NCBI RefSeq assembly: GCF_020217465.1
Contig: NZ_CP084115.1
Location: 2,232,001 to 2,296,000 of the forward strand
Direction: 5' to 3'
DNA: 64,000 nt
DNA from: Cobetia amphilecti
GTDB taxonomy: Bacteria; Pseudomonadota; Gammaproteobacteria; Pseudomonadales; Halomonadaceae
In this document: piece by piece, positions 24,684 through 34,695 of the stretch
How the letters are laid out: the number at the start of each line of letters is the position of its first letter
Numbering within the stretch: the first letter of the stretch is position 1
The notes under the pieces: generated by a model
The model's input: the letters and a program-made list of their open reading frames with translations, nothing else
Told to the model about the DNA's origin: nothing
The model's database searches: none
Position numbers and translations under genes: made by a program

Positions 24684-24697
24684 CCGAAACGTTTCGG
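24684..24697. promoter_or_regulatory. LacI-family operator
   Basis: CCGAAACGTTTCGG is a perfect 14-bp palindrome with the central CG step typical of LacI/GalR operators. It lies 43 bases before the start of a LacI-family gene, so autoregulation is likely. A second inverted repeat, GGTAACG ... CGTTACC (24697-24703 and 24716-24722), follows immediately. Confidence 0.75.
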
Positions 24698-24739
24698 GTA
24701 ACGATTTCTGCTTACCGTTACCGCCAAGGGAAAAGTGCC

Positions 24740-25741
24740 ATGCCGCCGAACATCACACTCAAGCATCTCGCCAGCCAGCTGGGCCTGTCGGTCACGACGG
24801 TCTCACGGGCATTGGGCGGATTCGAGGATGTCAGCGCCACGACCCGTGAGCGGGTGCAGGCCTATGCCAGTGAAGTGGGCTACAAGCCCAATCAGAGCGC
24901 ACGCCGCCTGAAGACAGGCCGCACCTCTTCGGTGGGCTACATCATGAACGGCGCCCAGGGCGACTTTCGTGATCAATTCAACACCCGCCTGCTGGTATCA
25001 CTGGGTCAGGCGCTGCACGACGCCGCACCGGAACACGACCTCATCGTTACCACGGTACCCGAGGACCGCGACGAGCTGGATACCTACAAGCGCTTCATCG
25101 ATGGCGGCAAGGTCGATTCCTTCGTGGTAGCCCGTACCCGCATTCAGGACCCGCGCGTCGACTTCCTGCTCGACAGCGGCATCCCCTTCGTCACTCACGG
25201 TCGTACCGGCCGCGCCAGCGAACACGACTGGGTCGACATCAATGCCGCCGACGGCTTCATGCGCGCCACCCGCCATCTGATTGGCCTGGGCCATCGCAAT
25301 ATCCTGTTCCTCAACTTCTTCAGCGACCTCTATACCGCCGTCGAACGTGAGACCGGCTATCTGCAGGCGATGCACGACGCCGGCCTCGCGCCCAGCTCGC
25401 GCCATTGCCCGCACGGCTATGCCAGCGCCTATCAGGTCGCCCATGAAGCGCTGTCCGGGGCCAACGCCCCCACCGCCTTCGTGTGTGCCAGCGACATCTT
25501 CGCCTACGGCGTGATGGAAGCGGTCAGCGCTTGCGGTCATACACCCGGCGAGGACATCGCCATCATCGGCGCCGATAACCTGCCGCCGCAGATGTACCGC
25601 CAGCCCAGCCTCAGCACCCTGGACATCTCGTTCGAGATCGTCAGTCAGGCGCTGATCGAACTGGTGCTGGCACCGCAGGAGGGCTCGCCACGCCATCGCT
25701 GCTTCGATTACGACCTGCTGCTGCGCGATACCACTGCCTGA
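24740..25741 (+). CDS. LacI-family transcriptional regulator
   Basis: A 333-residue repressor. Residues 5-55 are the LacI HTH and hinge (LKHLASQLGLSVTTVSRALG, YKPNQSARRLKTGRTSSVGY). Residues ~60-330 are a periplasmic-binding-protein-like sugar-sensing domain with FVCASDIFAYGVMEAV and the terminal IIGADNLPPQMYRQPSLSTLDI. AAGGG lies about ten bases before the ATG. It heads the sugar ABC/hydrolase cluster on the same strand and probably controls it. A perfect palindromic operator is just upstream of its own gene. Confidence 0.93.
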   Translation: MPPNITLKHLASQLGLSVTTVSRALGGFEDVSATTRERVQAYASEVGYKPNQSARRLKTGRTSSVGYIMNGAQGDFRDQFNTRLLVSLGQALHDAAPEHDLIVTTVPEDRDELDTYKRFIDGGKVDSFVVARTRIQDPRVDFLLDSGIPFVTHGRTGRASEHDWVDINAADGFMRATRHLIGLGHRNILFLNFFSDLYTAVERETGYLQAMHDAGLAPSSRHCPHGYASAYQVAHEALSGANAPTAFVCASDIFAYGVMEAVSACGHTPGEDIAIIGADNLPPQMYRQPSLSTLDISFEIVSQALIELVLAPQEGSPRHRCFDYDLLLRDTTA

Positions 25742-25863
25742 GCACACATGCCTGAGCACACAGGACCATCGACTGACCTCACGACGCCAGACGCCTGACC
25801 GCCAAACGCCAGAACGTGGTCAGCGTGACGCCAGAAAAACAATACCCGATCGGGGAGACCTCC

Positions 25864-27132
25864 ATGCGCAAGATGCCAACCGCCCTCGCTTTGCTGGCGC
25901 TGCTGGGCACTACGTCCGCCCTCGCTGACATCACCTTCTTCAGCACCCAGGCCAGACCGCTGGAAGAGGCTCAGCAGATGCGCGAGATCGCGCTGGCACC
26001 CTACGCCGAGGCTATCAATTACATGCCGCAGGAGACAGGCACCTTCCTGTCGCGTCTCGAGGCGGAGAAGACCAGCCCCGATGGCGCGCTGGATCTGCTC
26101 GGCGGGCTGCACGGCGAACTGGGGTCGCTGACGCCCAGTATTCTGACGCCGCTGAATGACCTGCAAGGCTCGCTTGCGGACACTGGCATCAGCAAGCAGT
26201 ACATGACGCTGGGCAAGCTGGGCGGCGACCAGCAGCGCTACATTCCGTGGATGCAGGCGACCTACATCATGGCCGCCAACCGCAAGGCGCTGCCCTACCT
26301 GCCCGAAGGCGCTGACCTGAACGCGCTGAGCTATGACGAGCTGCTGGCCTGGGGCCGCAACATGCAGGAGGCCACCGGCAGCCCCAAGCTGGGCTTCCCG
26401 GCCGGTCGCAAGGGGCTGATCCACCGCTTCCTGGAAGGCTATCTCTACCCGTCCTTCACTCACTCGGTGGTGCGTGAGTTCCGCAGCGATGACGCCGTGG
26501 CCATGTGGCAGAAGTTTCGCGAGATCTGGGCGGTGACCAATCCGCGCTCCACCGCCTACGGCTTCATGCAGGAACCGCTGCTCAATGGCGAGGTGTGGGT
26601 CGCCTTCGATCACACCGCGCGCCTCAAGGATGCCTTCAACAAGCAGCCGGATCAGTACGTGGCCTTCCCGGCCCCTGCCGGCCCAAGCGGACGCGGCTAC
26701 ATGCCGGTGGTCGCTGGCCTGGCGGTACCCGCCAATGCCACGAATCCCGATGCCTCGCGCAGGCTGATCCGCTATCTGATGACGCCGGAAGCCCAGATTC
26801 GCACCCTACGGGCCACCAACTTCTTCCCGGTGGTGGAAGCCGAGCTTCCCGATGACCTGCCCGCCAGCATTCGCATGTCCGGCAAGGCGGTCGCGGCCCA
26901 GTCCTCCGCCGACGACGCCGTGCTCTCGCTGCTGCCCAGCGGCCTGGGCCAGCAGTCGGGCCTGTTCAACAAGATCTACCGCGATGCCTTCGTGCAGATC
27001 GTACTGCGCGACGCCGACATCGAGGAGACGCTGGATATCCTCGCCCCGCGCCTGCAGACGCTGATCAACACATCAGGCGCAGGCTGCTGGCTCCCGGATC
27101 CCCCCAGCGACGGCCCCTGCCCGGTCAAGTAA
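25864..27132 (+). CDS. Sugar ABC transporter substrate-binding protein
   Basis: A 422-residue periplasmic binding protein of the extracellular solute-binding family 1 type. The signal peptide is about 21 residues (MRKMPTALALLALLGTTSA, then LA), followed directly by DITFFSTQARPLEE. The C-terminal portion contains FFPVVEAELPDDLPAS and ends with a short Cys/Pro-rich tail. GGGGAG supports the ATG at 25864. It is followed by two MalF/MalG-type permeases and an ATPase, forming a complete importer. The ligand is not readable, but the linked GH63-type hydrolase suggests a small glycoside. Confidence 0.88.
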   Translation: MRKMPTALALLALLGTTSALADITFFSTQARPLEEAQQMREIALAPYAEAINYMPQETGTFLSRLEAEKTSPDGALDLLGGLHGELGSLTPSILTPLNDLQGSLADTGISKQYMTLGKLGGDQQRYIPWMQATYIMAANRKALPYLPEGADLNALSYDELLAWGRNMQEATGSPKLGFPAGRKGLIHRFLEGYLYPSFTHSVVREFRSDDAVAMWQKFREIWAVTNPRSTAYGFMQEPLLNGEVWVAFDHTARLKDAFNKQPDQYVAFPAPAGPSGRGYMPVVAGLAVPANATNPDASRRLIRYLMTPEAQIRTLRATNFFPVVEAELPDDLPASIRMSGKAVAAQSSADDAVLSLLPSGLGQQSGLFNKIYRDAFVQIVLRDADIEETLDILAPRLQTLINTSGAGCWLPDPPSDGPCPVK

Positions 27133-27308
27133 GCCGCTGGCGCCAGAACGCAACACTCAAGAACGCAGCACTCGCAACACTCGCAACACAGCAGCAACAA
27201 CGCCCCCCCGACGGGTCGCCACGACGGTACGCCAACCCCTGTCATGCCGACCCAGTGCCACCAAACCATTCCGACAAGCTATCACAACAACGCCAAAGGT
27301 GAGCAAAG

Positions 27309-28157
27309 ATGAAGCACGATCGCTGGCTACCTTATTACCTGATCGCCCCCAGCCTGCTGTTCATGGGTGCCTTCTTTCTCTATCCGTTCATCCAGATCTT
27401 CGCCGAGGCCTTCACCAGCAGTGATGGCAACGTGGGCCTGGCCAACTTCACGCGCATCTATCAGGACTTCAACTTCTGGCCGTCACTCAAGAACACCCTG
27501 CTGCTGACCGGGGTCGTGGTACCGCTGCAGCTGGTGCTGGCCATCGGCATGGCGCTGATGGTCACCAGGATGAACAAGGGCCGCGACAGCATCCTCTACA
27601 TCTGGACCATCCCGCTGGGCATCTCCGATCTGGCCGCCGGCATCATCTGGCTGGCGATCCTCGAGCAGTTCGGCTTCCTCAACAGCTTTTTGAGCGCGGT
27701 CAGCGTAATCGATGCGCCGGCGTCCTGGCTCAACTATCAGAATGCCTTCGCGCTGTTCCTGGCCGTGGTGGTCGCCGAGATCTGGCGCGGTACCGCCATC
27801 GTGCTGGTGATCCTGGTATCGGGCATGGGGCTGATCCCCAAGGAATATGACGAGGCCGGTCAGGTGTTCGGCGCCAGCTACTGGCAGCGCCTGTGGAAGA
27901 TCACCCTGCCGATGTTGCGCCCCAGCATCCAGTCGGCGCTGATTCTGCGCACCCTGCTGGCACTCGAGGTCTTCGCGGTAGTGATGATGCTGGGCGGCAG
28001 TGACATGCCGGTACTGATGAGCGAGACCTTCGACTGGCAGTTCCTCTACCAGCAGACAGGTGCCGCTGCAGCCTACGCAGTGTTGATCATGCTGATCTCG
28101 GTGGTCATCACCGGCTTCTACATCAAGTTCCTCAATGTGCCGAAGGAGGCCCGCTGA
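27309..28157 (+). CDS. Sugar ABC transporter permease (MalF type)
   Basis: A 282-residue inner-membrane permease with six helices. The EAA loop that contacts the ATPase is visible as EYDEAGQVFGASYWQRLWKI followed by TLPMLRPSI. The short N terminus and length are usual for CUT1 sugar permeases. GGTGAG precedes the ATG. Its TGA overlaps the next permease's ATG by one base. The 175 bases before it hold a repetitive CAACACTCGCAACAC-like stretch but no gene. Confidence 0.92.
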   Translation: MKHDRWLPYYLIAPSLLFMGAFFLYPFIQIFAEAFTSSDGNVGLANFTRIYQDFNFWPSLKNTLLLTGVVVPLQLVLAIGMALMVTRMNKGRDSILYIWTIPLGISDLAAGIIWLAILEQFGFLNSFLSAVSVIDAPASWLNYQNAFALFLAVVVAEIWRGTAIVLVILVSGMGLIPKEYDEAGQVFGASYWQRLWKITLPMLRPSIQSALILRTLLALEVFAVVMMLGGSDMPVLMSETFDWQFLYQQTGAAAAYAVLIMLISVVITGFYIKFLNVPKEAR

Positions 28158-29074
28158 TGAAATCCTCTTCTTCCGAGGCCGTCATGCCGTCATCGCTTTC
28201 GTCACGCGCAAGCGCCTCCTTAGCCGATTCCTCAAGCCAGCTGGCGCAGACCGCCCACAAGCCACGTCGCAATGACATGGCCTGGAGATGGCTGTTCCGG
28301 GCCGGTGTCTCGATCCTGGTGCTGTGGGTGCTGGTGCCCATCGCCCTGCTGATGCTCAACAGCGTCAGCACGCCGGAGCAGATCACCGGCTGGCCCAAGA
28401 CCCTGACCCCGGCGCTGAGCTTCGAGACCCTCGACTTCTTCTGGCACTACCAGGGCGTGATCAGCGCACTGGGCAACTCGCTGCTGGCCGCCGTCTTCAC
28501 CATGGTGATCGCCATCGTGCTCGGCGCGCCGGCAGGCTATGCGCTGGCCCGCTTCGTGTTCCCGGGCATGAATGCCTACCGCATGATCATCATCCTGTCG
28601 CGGGCCTTCCCGATGCCGCTGCTGGCGCTGCCGCTGGCCGTCATCTTCATCCAGGTCGGCATCGATGACTCCATCCTGGGTCTGGCGATGGTGCACGCCA
28701 CCCTGGCACTGCCGTTTGCGGTGCTGATCACCTCCAGCCTGTTCATGGGCATTCCGGTGGAACTCGAGGAAGCCGCCTGGTTGATGGGCTGCAACCGCTG
28801 GCAGGCCTTCCGCCGCGTGGTACTGCCGCTGGCCGCGCCGGGCATCACCGCCTCGGCCGTGTTCGCCTTCGTGATCTCGTGGAACGAGGTGTTCGCCTCG
28901 GCGATTCTCACCGTCGAGAACCGCACCCTGACCGCCTTCCTGGTGCAGAGCCTTTCCGAGTCACCTGCCGAGATCAAGTATGCCGGTGGTCTGATTCTGG
29001 TCGTCCCGGCGCTGCTGTTCCTGTTCGCGATCAGGAAGTACCTGTTCAGCATGTGGGGCATTTCCAACCGCTAA
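28157..29074 (+). CDS. Sugar ABC transporter permease (MalG type)
   Basis: A 305-residue permease with six helices. The EAA loop is ELEEAAWLMGCNRWQAFRRV followed by VLPLAAPGI. The first ~40 residues form a Ser/Ala-rich polar extension that is longer than usual for the family, so translation could instead begin later, for instance at the Met in the segment RRNDMAWRWLFRAG. The overlap TGATG with the upstream permease favours the start given. It forms the transmembrane channel with the protein at 27309. Confidence 0.92.
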   Translation: MKSSSSEAVMPSSLSSRASASLADSSSQLAQTAHKPRRNDMAWRWLFRAGVSILVLWVLVPIALLMLNSVSTPEQITGWPKTLTPALSFETLDFFWHYQGVISALGNSLLAAVFTMVIAIVLGAPAGYALARFVFPGMNAYRMIIILSRAFPMPLLALPLAVIFIQVGIDDSILGLAMVHATLALPFAVLITSSLFMGIPVELEEAAWLMGCNRWQAFRRVVLPLAAPGITASAVFAFVISWNEVFASAILTVENRTLTAFLVQSLSESPAEIKYAGGLILVVPALLFLFAIRKYLFSMWGISNR

Positions 29075-29175
29075 CGTACGCCCGCTCATCAGGCCAATGA
29101 CCGGCGGCGATCCTCATCGTCTCTCGCAAGCGAGTTCACTTCCTCGCCGCCGCTCTCGATCAAAGGAGTCAGACC

Positions 29176-30210
<1,035 letters not shown>

Positions 30211-30415
30211 GAGCGCCGCGCACCTGACAGACAGTTGCCGGGCAATCTGCAACACCCGGCAAGCCGCCCGTGCTGCTTGCCGGACACGACACTGATTGAC
30301 GACTGCTCACTTGCGATCAGTCGCTGACAGCCAGTCACTGATGACCATTCTCTCACAGCCCTTTTGTGACAGTCCTTTTGTAACTACACCGCGACCCACG
30401 ACGGAGCCGACTCAC

Positions 30416-31759
30416 ATGAATGCCAAGCTCGACGCGCTCAGCGCTCACGACGTTCTCAAGCTCAACGACCTGGGCGGCTACACCGTGCCCACGCGTGGCC
30501 TCTATCCCTTCCAGTGGAACTGGGACGCCGCCATCACCGCGCTGGGATGGCTGGCCGCCGGTGACGAAGCGCGTGCCTGGCGTGAGGTTGAGCGCCTGCT
30601 GGAAGGTCAGTGGGACAACGGCATGGTGCCGCACATCGTCTTCCACGGTGACGCGGAAACCTACTTCCCGGGGCCGGAAGTCTGGGGCGTCAAGCATAGC
30701 CCGTCGACCAGCGCCATCTCCCAGCCGCCGGTGCTGGCCAGCGTCATGAAGCTGCTGTTCGAGGAAGGCCGTGATCGCCGGCTTGCCGAGGAAAAGCTGG
30801 TCGCCACCCTGCCCGGCGTCATCCGCTACCACCTGTGGTTCTACCGCGATCGTGATCCGGAACATACCGGCCGCGTGTGCAGCTATCATCCGTGGGAATC
30901 GGGCATGGACAACAGCCCCCAGTGGGATGGCCCGCTGGCTGGCGTGCCGCCGGTCGATGCCGAATACGTGCGTCGCGATACCGGGCTGGTCGATCCGTCC
31001 GAGCGCCCGCACAAGTACGAATACGATCGCTACATCTATCTGGTGAAGTTCTTCCAGCAGAACGAGCACGACGCCGAGGTGCTGTATCGCGACTGCCCGT
31101 ACCGCGTCGAGGACATCAGCCTGATCTCCATCCTGCACCGTGGCACGCGCGACCTGATCGCGCTGTGCGAAGAGGATGCCGCCGGTCTGGGTCTGGTCAA
31201 CACCCACGGCGAGGCGCTCTTCAGCCTCAAGCAGTCGTTGGCGCGCACCGAGGAAGGCGTGCAGGCGCTGTGGAGCGATGAGCTGGGCTGCTTCCTGAGC
31301 CGTGATGCGCGTGCCAACGTGCTGCTGGAGCACATCACCACCGCCGGTATCCTGCCGCTGTTCGCCGGGGTCGCAAGCGGCGCCCAGGCACAGCGCATGG
31401 GCGGTCTGCTCGAGGAATGGCTGGAACAGGCGCCCTTCGGTGTCGCCTCTACCCATCCGGCCAGCACCCGCTTCGAGCCCAAGCGTTACTGGCGCGGACC
31501 GAGCTGGTTGCACATCAACTGGATGCTGGGCACCGGCTGCGAGGAATATGGCATGTCCCGCGAGGCCGACCAGATCAAGCAAGCAAGCCAGAAGTGCGTC
31601 GAGGCCGCCGGCTACTACGAATACTTCAACTCGGTGACCGGCGAAGGCTGTGGCGGCCGCGACTTCTCCTGGACCGCGGCGATGGACCTCTACTGGCTCA
31701 ACCCGCTGGAAAGCTTCACCGCCAGCAAGGCCGCAGCCGGCGTCGTGGAGACTTCCTGA
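30416..31759 (+). CDS. GH63-type glycoside hydrolase, probable mannosylglycerate/glucosylglycerate hydrolase
   Basis: A 447-residue (alpha/alpha)6-barrel glycosidase without a signal peptide, so cytoplasmic. Family-like motifs: YPFQWNWDAAITALGW near the N terminus, CSYHPWESGMDNSPQWD (candidate acid Asp165), RYWRGPSWLHINWML, and YFNSVTGEGCGGRDFSWTA (candidate base Glu410). The length and motif order match bacterial mannosylglycerate/glucosylglycerate hydrolases of GH63 rather than the larger eukaryotic glucosidases. It would split an imported alpha-glycoside of glycerate into hexose and glycerate. GGAG supports the ATG at 30416. The stop overlaps the following AGE gene by one base. Exact substrate is inferred. 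Confidence 0.82.
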   Translation: MNAKLDALSAHDVLKLNDLGGYTVPTRGLYPFQWNWDAAITALGWLAAGDEARAWREVERLLEGQWDNGMVPHIVFHGDAETYFPGPEVWGVKHSPSTSAISQPPVLASVMKLLFEEGRDRRLAEEKLVATLPGVIRYHLWFYRDRDPEHTGRVCSYHPWESGMDNSPQWDGPLAGVPPVDAEYVRRDTGLVDPSERPHKYEYDRYIYLVKFFQQNEHDAEVLYRDCPYRVEDISLISILHRGTRDLIALCEEDAAGLGLVNTHGEALFSLKQSLARTEEGVQALWSDELGCFLSRDARANVLLEHITTAGILPLFAGVASGAQAQRMGGLLEEWLEQAPFGVASTHPASTRFEPKRYWRGPSWLHINWMLGTGCEEYGMSREADQIKQASQKCVEAAGYYEYFNSVTGEGCGGRDFSWTAAMDLYWLNPLESFTASKAAAGVVETS

Positions 31760-33033
31760 TGACTCAGCACGCCTCTCAGCAAGCCTCACCACTGGCGCAG
31801 GCACCGCAAAAGGCACCGCTGTCATGCCAGGCAGTACCGCCCATGCCGGCAACGTTCGCCAGCCGCGACTTTCTGGGTGAGCATATCCGCTCGATCATGG
31901 ACTTCTATCTGCCCAAGGCTATAGACCATGAGCGCGGTGGCTACTTCCAGGCTTGGCGCGACGACGGTACGGTGTATGCGCCCACGGCGCGTCATCTGGT
32001 CAGCAGCACGCGGATGGTCTTCAACTTCGCGATGGAATATCTGCGCAACGGTGATGAGCAATGTCTCGCCGCGACCCGTCACGGCATCGACTACCTGCGC
32101 GATGTCCATCTCGATCCGCAGACCGGTGGCTATCTGTGGTCGCTGAGCGAGCAAGGCGAGGCAGACCACACCAACCAGTGCTACGGCCTAGCGTTCGTGA
32201 TGCTGGCCTATGCGACGGCCTGGCGTGCCGGCATCGAGGAGGCTCGCGGCTGGCTCGAGGAGACCCGCGCGCTGATGGAAGACAGGTTCTGGTCACCGGA
32301 GGCAGGACTCTATGCCGACGAGGCCAGCGCCGATTGGCAGACACTGTCGGACTATCGTGGCCAGAACGCCAACATGCATGCCTGTGAAGCCATGCTGGCC
32401 GCCTTCGAGGCCACCGACGAGGCGCACTATCTGGAACGGGCCATGACCCTGGCCAGCAACATCTGCCAGCGTCAGGCCGCCAAGGCCGATGGCCTGATCT
32501 GGGAGCATTACGATCGCGACTGGAACGTCGACTGGGACTACAACCGCGACGACCCCAAGAACCTCTACCGCCCGTGGGGCTTCCAGCCGGGTCACCTGAC
32601 GGAATGGGCCAAGCTGTTGCTGATGCTCAAGCGTCATCGCGATGACGACTGGCTGCTGCCGACCACGCAGCGTCTGTTCGATACCGCCTTGGATCTGGCT
32701 TGGGACAGCGAACGCGGTGGCATCTACTACGGCTTCGCGCCGGACGGCACCATCTGCGATGACGACAAGTACTTCTGGGTGCAGGCCGAGAGCCTGGTGG
32801 CCGCGGCGCTGCTGCACGAGGCCACTGGTGATTCACACTACGCCGAGTGGTACGAGCGCCTGTGGGGCTATGCCTGGCAGCACTTCATCGACCACCAGCA
32901 CGGCGCCTGGTATCGCCTGCTGAATGCCGACAACCAGCGCTTCGATGACCTGAAGAGCTCGCCCGGGGCCAAGTGTGACTATCACAGCCTGGGCGCCTGC
33001 CATGAGCTGTTGCGCGTGATCACCGGCGACTGA
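31759..33033 (+). CDS. AGE-family sugar isomerase/epimerase, probable mannose isomerase
   Basis: A 424-residue N-acylglucosamine-2-epimerase-family enzyme with an (alpha/alpha)6 barrel. After a ~30-residue Gln/Ala/Pro-rich N terminus come SIMDFYLPKAIDHERGGYFQ, RHLVSSTRMVFNFAMEYL, DQNANMHACEAMLAAFEAT-like HACEA motif, the catalytic His region WEHYDRDWNVDWDYNRDDP, and the second His region FWVQAESLVAAALLHEATGD. This pattern is close to bacterial D-mannose isomerases. With the preceding glycosidase it would turn released mannose into fructose. It is translationally coupled to that gene (TGATG). Cellobiose or acylglucosamine 2-epimerase activity is possible but less fitting. Confidence 0.82.
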   Translation: MTQHASQQASPLAQAPQKAPLSCQAVPPMPATFASRDFLGEHIRSIMDFYLPKAIDHERGGYFQAWRDDGTVYAPTARHLVSSTRMVFNFAMEYLRNGDEQCLAATRHGIDYLRDVHLDPQTGGYLWSLSEQGEADHTNQCYGLAFVMLAYATAWRAGIEEARGWLEETRALMEDRFWSPEAGLYADEASADWQTLSDYRGQNANMHACEAMLAAFEATDEAHYLERAMTLASNICQRQAAKADGLIWEHYDRDWNVDWDYNRDDPKNLYRPWGFQPGHLTEWAKLLLMLKRHRDDDWLLPTTQRLFDTALDLAWDSERGGIYYGFAPDGTICDDDKYFWVQAESLVAAALLHEATGDSHYAEWYERLWGYAWQHFIDHQHGAWYRLLNADNQRFDDLKSSPGAKCDYHSLGACHELLRVITGD

Positions 33034-33060
33034 GCCCTGTCGCACTGCCGACCGCACCAC

Positions 33061-33089
33061 CCGACACCCCGCCTTGTGCGGGGTGTCGG
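33061..33089 (+). terminator. Terminator-like hairpin after the glycoside operon
   Basis: CCGACACCCCGC-CTTGT-GCGGGGTGTCGG has a 12-bp perfect stem, 28 bases after the isomerase stop. It lacks a T run. It is nearly identical to the hairpin at 24374-24408. Confidence 0.6.
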
Positions 33090-33303
33090 CGTCTGGAGAC
33101 CTTCACTGCCTGTCATCGCCTGCCAGCCCGCTCTATTTATTCGTACACCTATCATGTTTCTTTAGAGCACCGCTCCTGACAATACTGGATTGCGCTGACC
33201 GCCCCGGCAGAGGGCGGCAGCCGACAGCCGCGGGCATGCCCCGAGGCGCTGCATCCAGCCGTTTCAAAAGCTTCAGAAACTACAATAACAAGCGGAGTCC
33301 CAC

Positions 33304-34599
33304 ATGCCCCTTTCTCAACTCCTGGACTGGCGGTTGCACCTGCTGGTCGTGGTGCTGTCTCTCGGCGCCGAACTGATCGGTATTCTCAAGTTCCCGCTCG
33401 GCCCCGGCACCTTGCTGCTGTTGCCGCTGTTCTATGCCTTCATTGCCGCCGTACTGTGCAATCCGCACCTGTTCAGTGGTACCAGGCGCTTCATCCCGCC
33501 GGTGGTCAGCGCGGCGGCAGGGCCGGTCATCCTGCTGTCGATCATGCCGTTCATCGCCCGTTTCGGTTCCACCATCGGCCCGGCCATCGAGCAGCTGATC
33601 TCGGCGGGTCCGGCGCTGATCCTGCAGGAGCTGGGCAATCTGGGCACCATGCTGATCGCGATGCCGATCGCGGTGGTGGTGCTCAAGATGGGCCGCGAGG
33701 CGATCGGTGCGACCTACTCCATCGCGCGTGAACCCAATATCGCGATCATCTCCGACAAATACGGCCTCAAGGGCCCGGAAGGCGTCGGCGTGATGGGCGT
33801 CTATGTCGTGGGCACCATGTTCGGCACCCTGTGGTTTGCGCTGATGGCGGGCTATCTGACCTCACTGGACATCTTCGATCCTCGTGCGCTGGCCATGGCC
33901 TGCGGTGTCGGCAGCGGCAGCATGGTGGCGGCGTGTTCCGGCGCCATCGCCGGTGCCCTGCCGGAGATGGGCGAAGAGCTGCTGGCCTTCGCCGGCGCCA
34001 GCAACCTGCTGACCTATGCCACCGGCCTCTACGTCTCGCTGTTCATCGCCCTGCCGGTCGCGGAGCGCCTGTTCCGCTTCTTCAGCCGCAAGCGATCCCG
34101 CAGCGAAGACGCCATGAATGACGAGGAAGCCAAGCTCGCCTCCGAGGCACTGGCTGAAGACCGCCCGGAAAACCAGCTGGGCAAGACGGCCATGGTCGTC
34201 GCGGCTGTCTGCGTGGTCGGCTGGGTGGTCAACACCATCAATGGTGCCAGCCTGATCGACGCCGCCCCCGGCATGCTGATCCTGTACGTGATGACCATGC
34301 TCGGTCTGCTGGTCGCCCGCATCATGCCCTTCTATCTGCCGGCCATCGCCTGGGTGTCGCTGGTCAGCATCCTGATGACACTGCCGTGGTTCCCGGGCAG
34401 CGGCTGGATCACTGAGCAGCTGGGCTTCGTCAACTTCCTCGCCATCGTCACGCCGGTACTCGGCTATGCGGGTCTGGCGCTCAGCAAGCGCGAGTTCAGC
34501 ATGTTCCGCCAGGCGGGCTGGAAACTGGTGATCATCTCGCTGCTGGTCTTCACTGGCACCTATATCGGCTCGGCGGTCGTGGCACAGGCACTGCTCTGA
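33304..34599 (+). CDS. Polytopic membrane protein, DUF3100-like
   Basis: A 431-residue protein with about ten membrane helices and one charged cytoplasmic loop near residues 260-290 (KRSRSEDAMNDEEAKLASEA). It looks like the DUF3100 family, whose genes often sit beside M20 amidohydrolases; I recognise it from overall pattern (ELIGILKFPLGPGTLLLLPL; GPEGVGVMGVYVVGTMFGTL). The two halves show related Gly-rich segments, suggesting an internally duplicated transporter. The weak SD resembles GGAG, six bases before the ATG. Uptake of the substrate of the following amidohydrolase is a reasonable inference, but no transport function is proven for the family to my knowledge. Confidence 0.72.
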   Translation: MPLSQLLDWRLHLLVVVLSLGAELIGILKFPLGPGTLLLLPLFYAFIAAVLCNPHLFSGTRRFIPPVVSAAAGPVILLSIMPFIARFGSTIGPAIEQLISAGPALILQELGNLGTMLIAMPIAVVVLKMGREAIGATYSIAREPNIAIISDKYGLKGPEGVGVMGVYVVGTMFGTLWFALMAGYLTSLDIFDPRALAMACGVGSGSMVAACSGAIAGALPEMGEELLAFAGASNLLTYATGLYVSLFIALPVAERLFRFFSRKRSRSEDAMNDEEAKLASEALAEDRPENQLGKTAMVVAAVCVVGWVVNTINGASLIDAAPGMLILYVMTMLGLLVARIMPFYLPAIAWVSLVSILMTLPWFPGSGWITEQLGFVNFLAIVTPVLGYAGLALSKREFSMFRQAGWKLVIISLLVFTGTYIGSAVVAQALL

Positions 34600-34657
34600 T
34601 CACGCTAGCTTCGCCCTTTGCATCTCACCTTGCTTTCCCCTTCTCATCACTTTCACG

Positions 34658-34680
34658 CCGGCACTCCAGGGTGCCGGTTT
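34658..34680 (+). terminator. Attenuator-like hairpin between the DUF3100-like and M20 genes
   Basis: CCGGCAC-TCCAGG-GTGCCGG (7-bp stem) then TTT. It is 16 bases before the M20 start codon and may lower read-through into the amidohydrolase. Confidence 0.45.
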
Positions 34681-34695
34681 CCACAGGAATTCAGC

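Noticed and set aside
30353-31852. 499-codon minus-strand frame opposite the GH63-type gene
   Set aside because: Shadow of the hydrolase; no recognisable domain.
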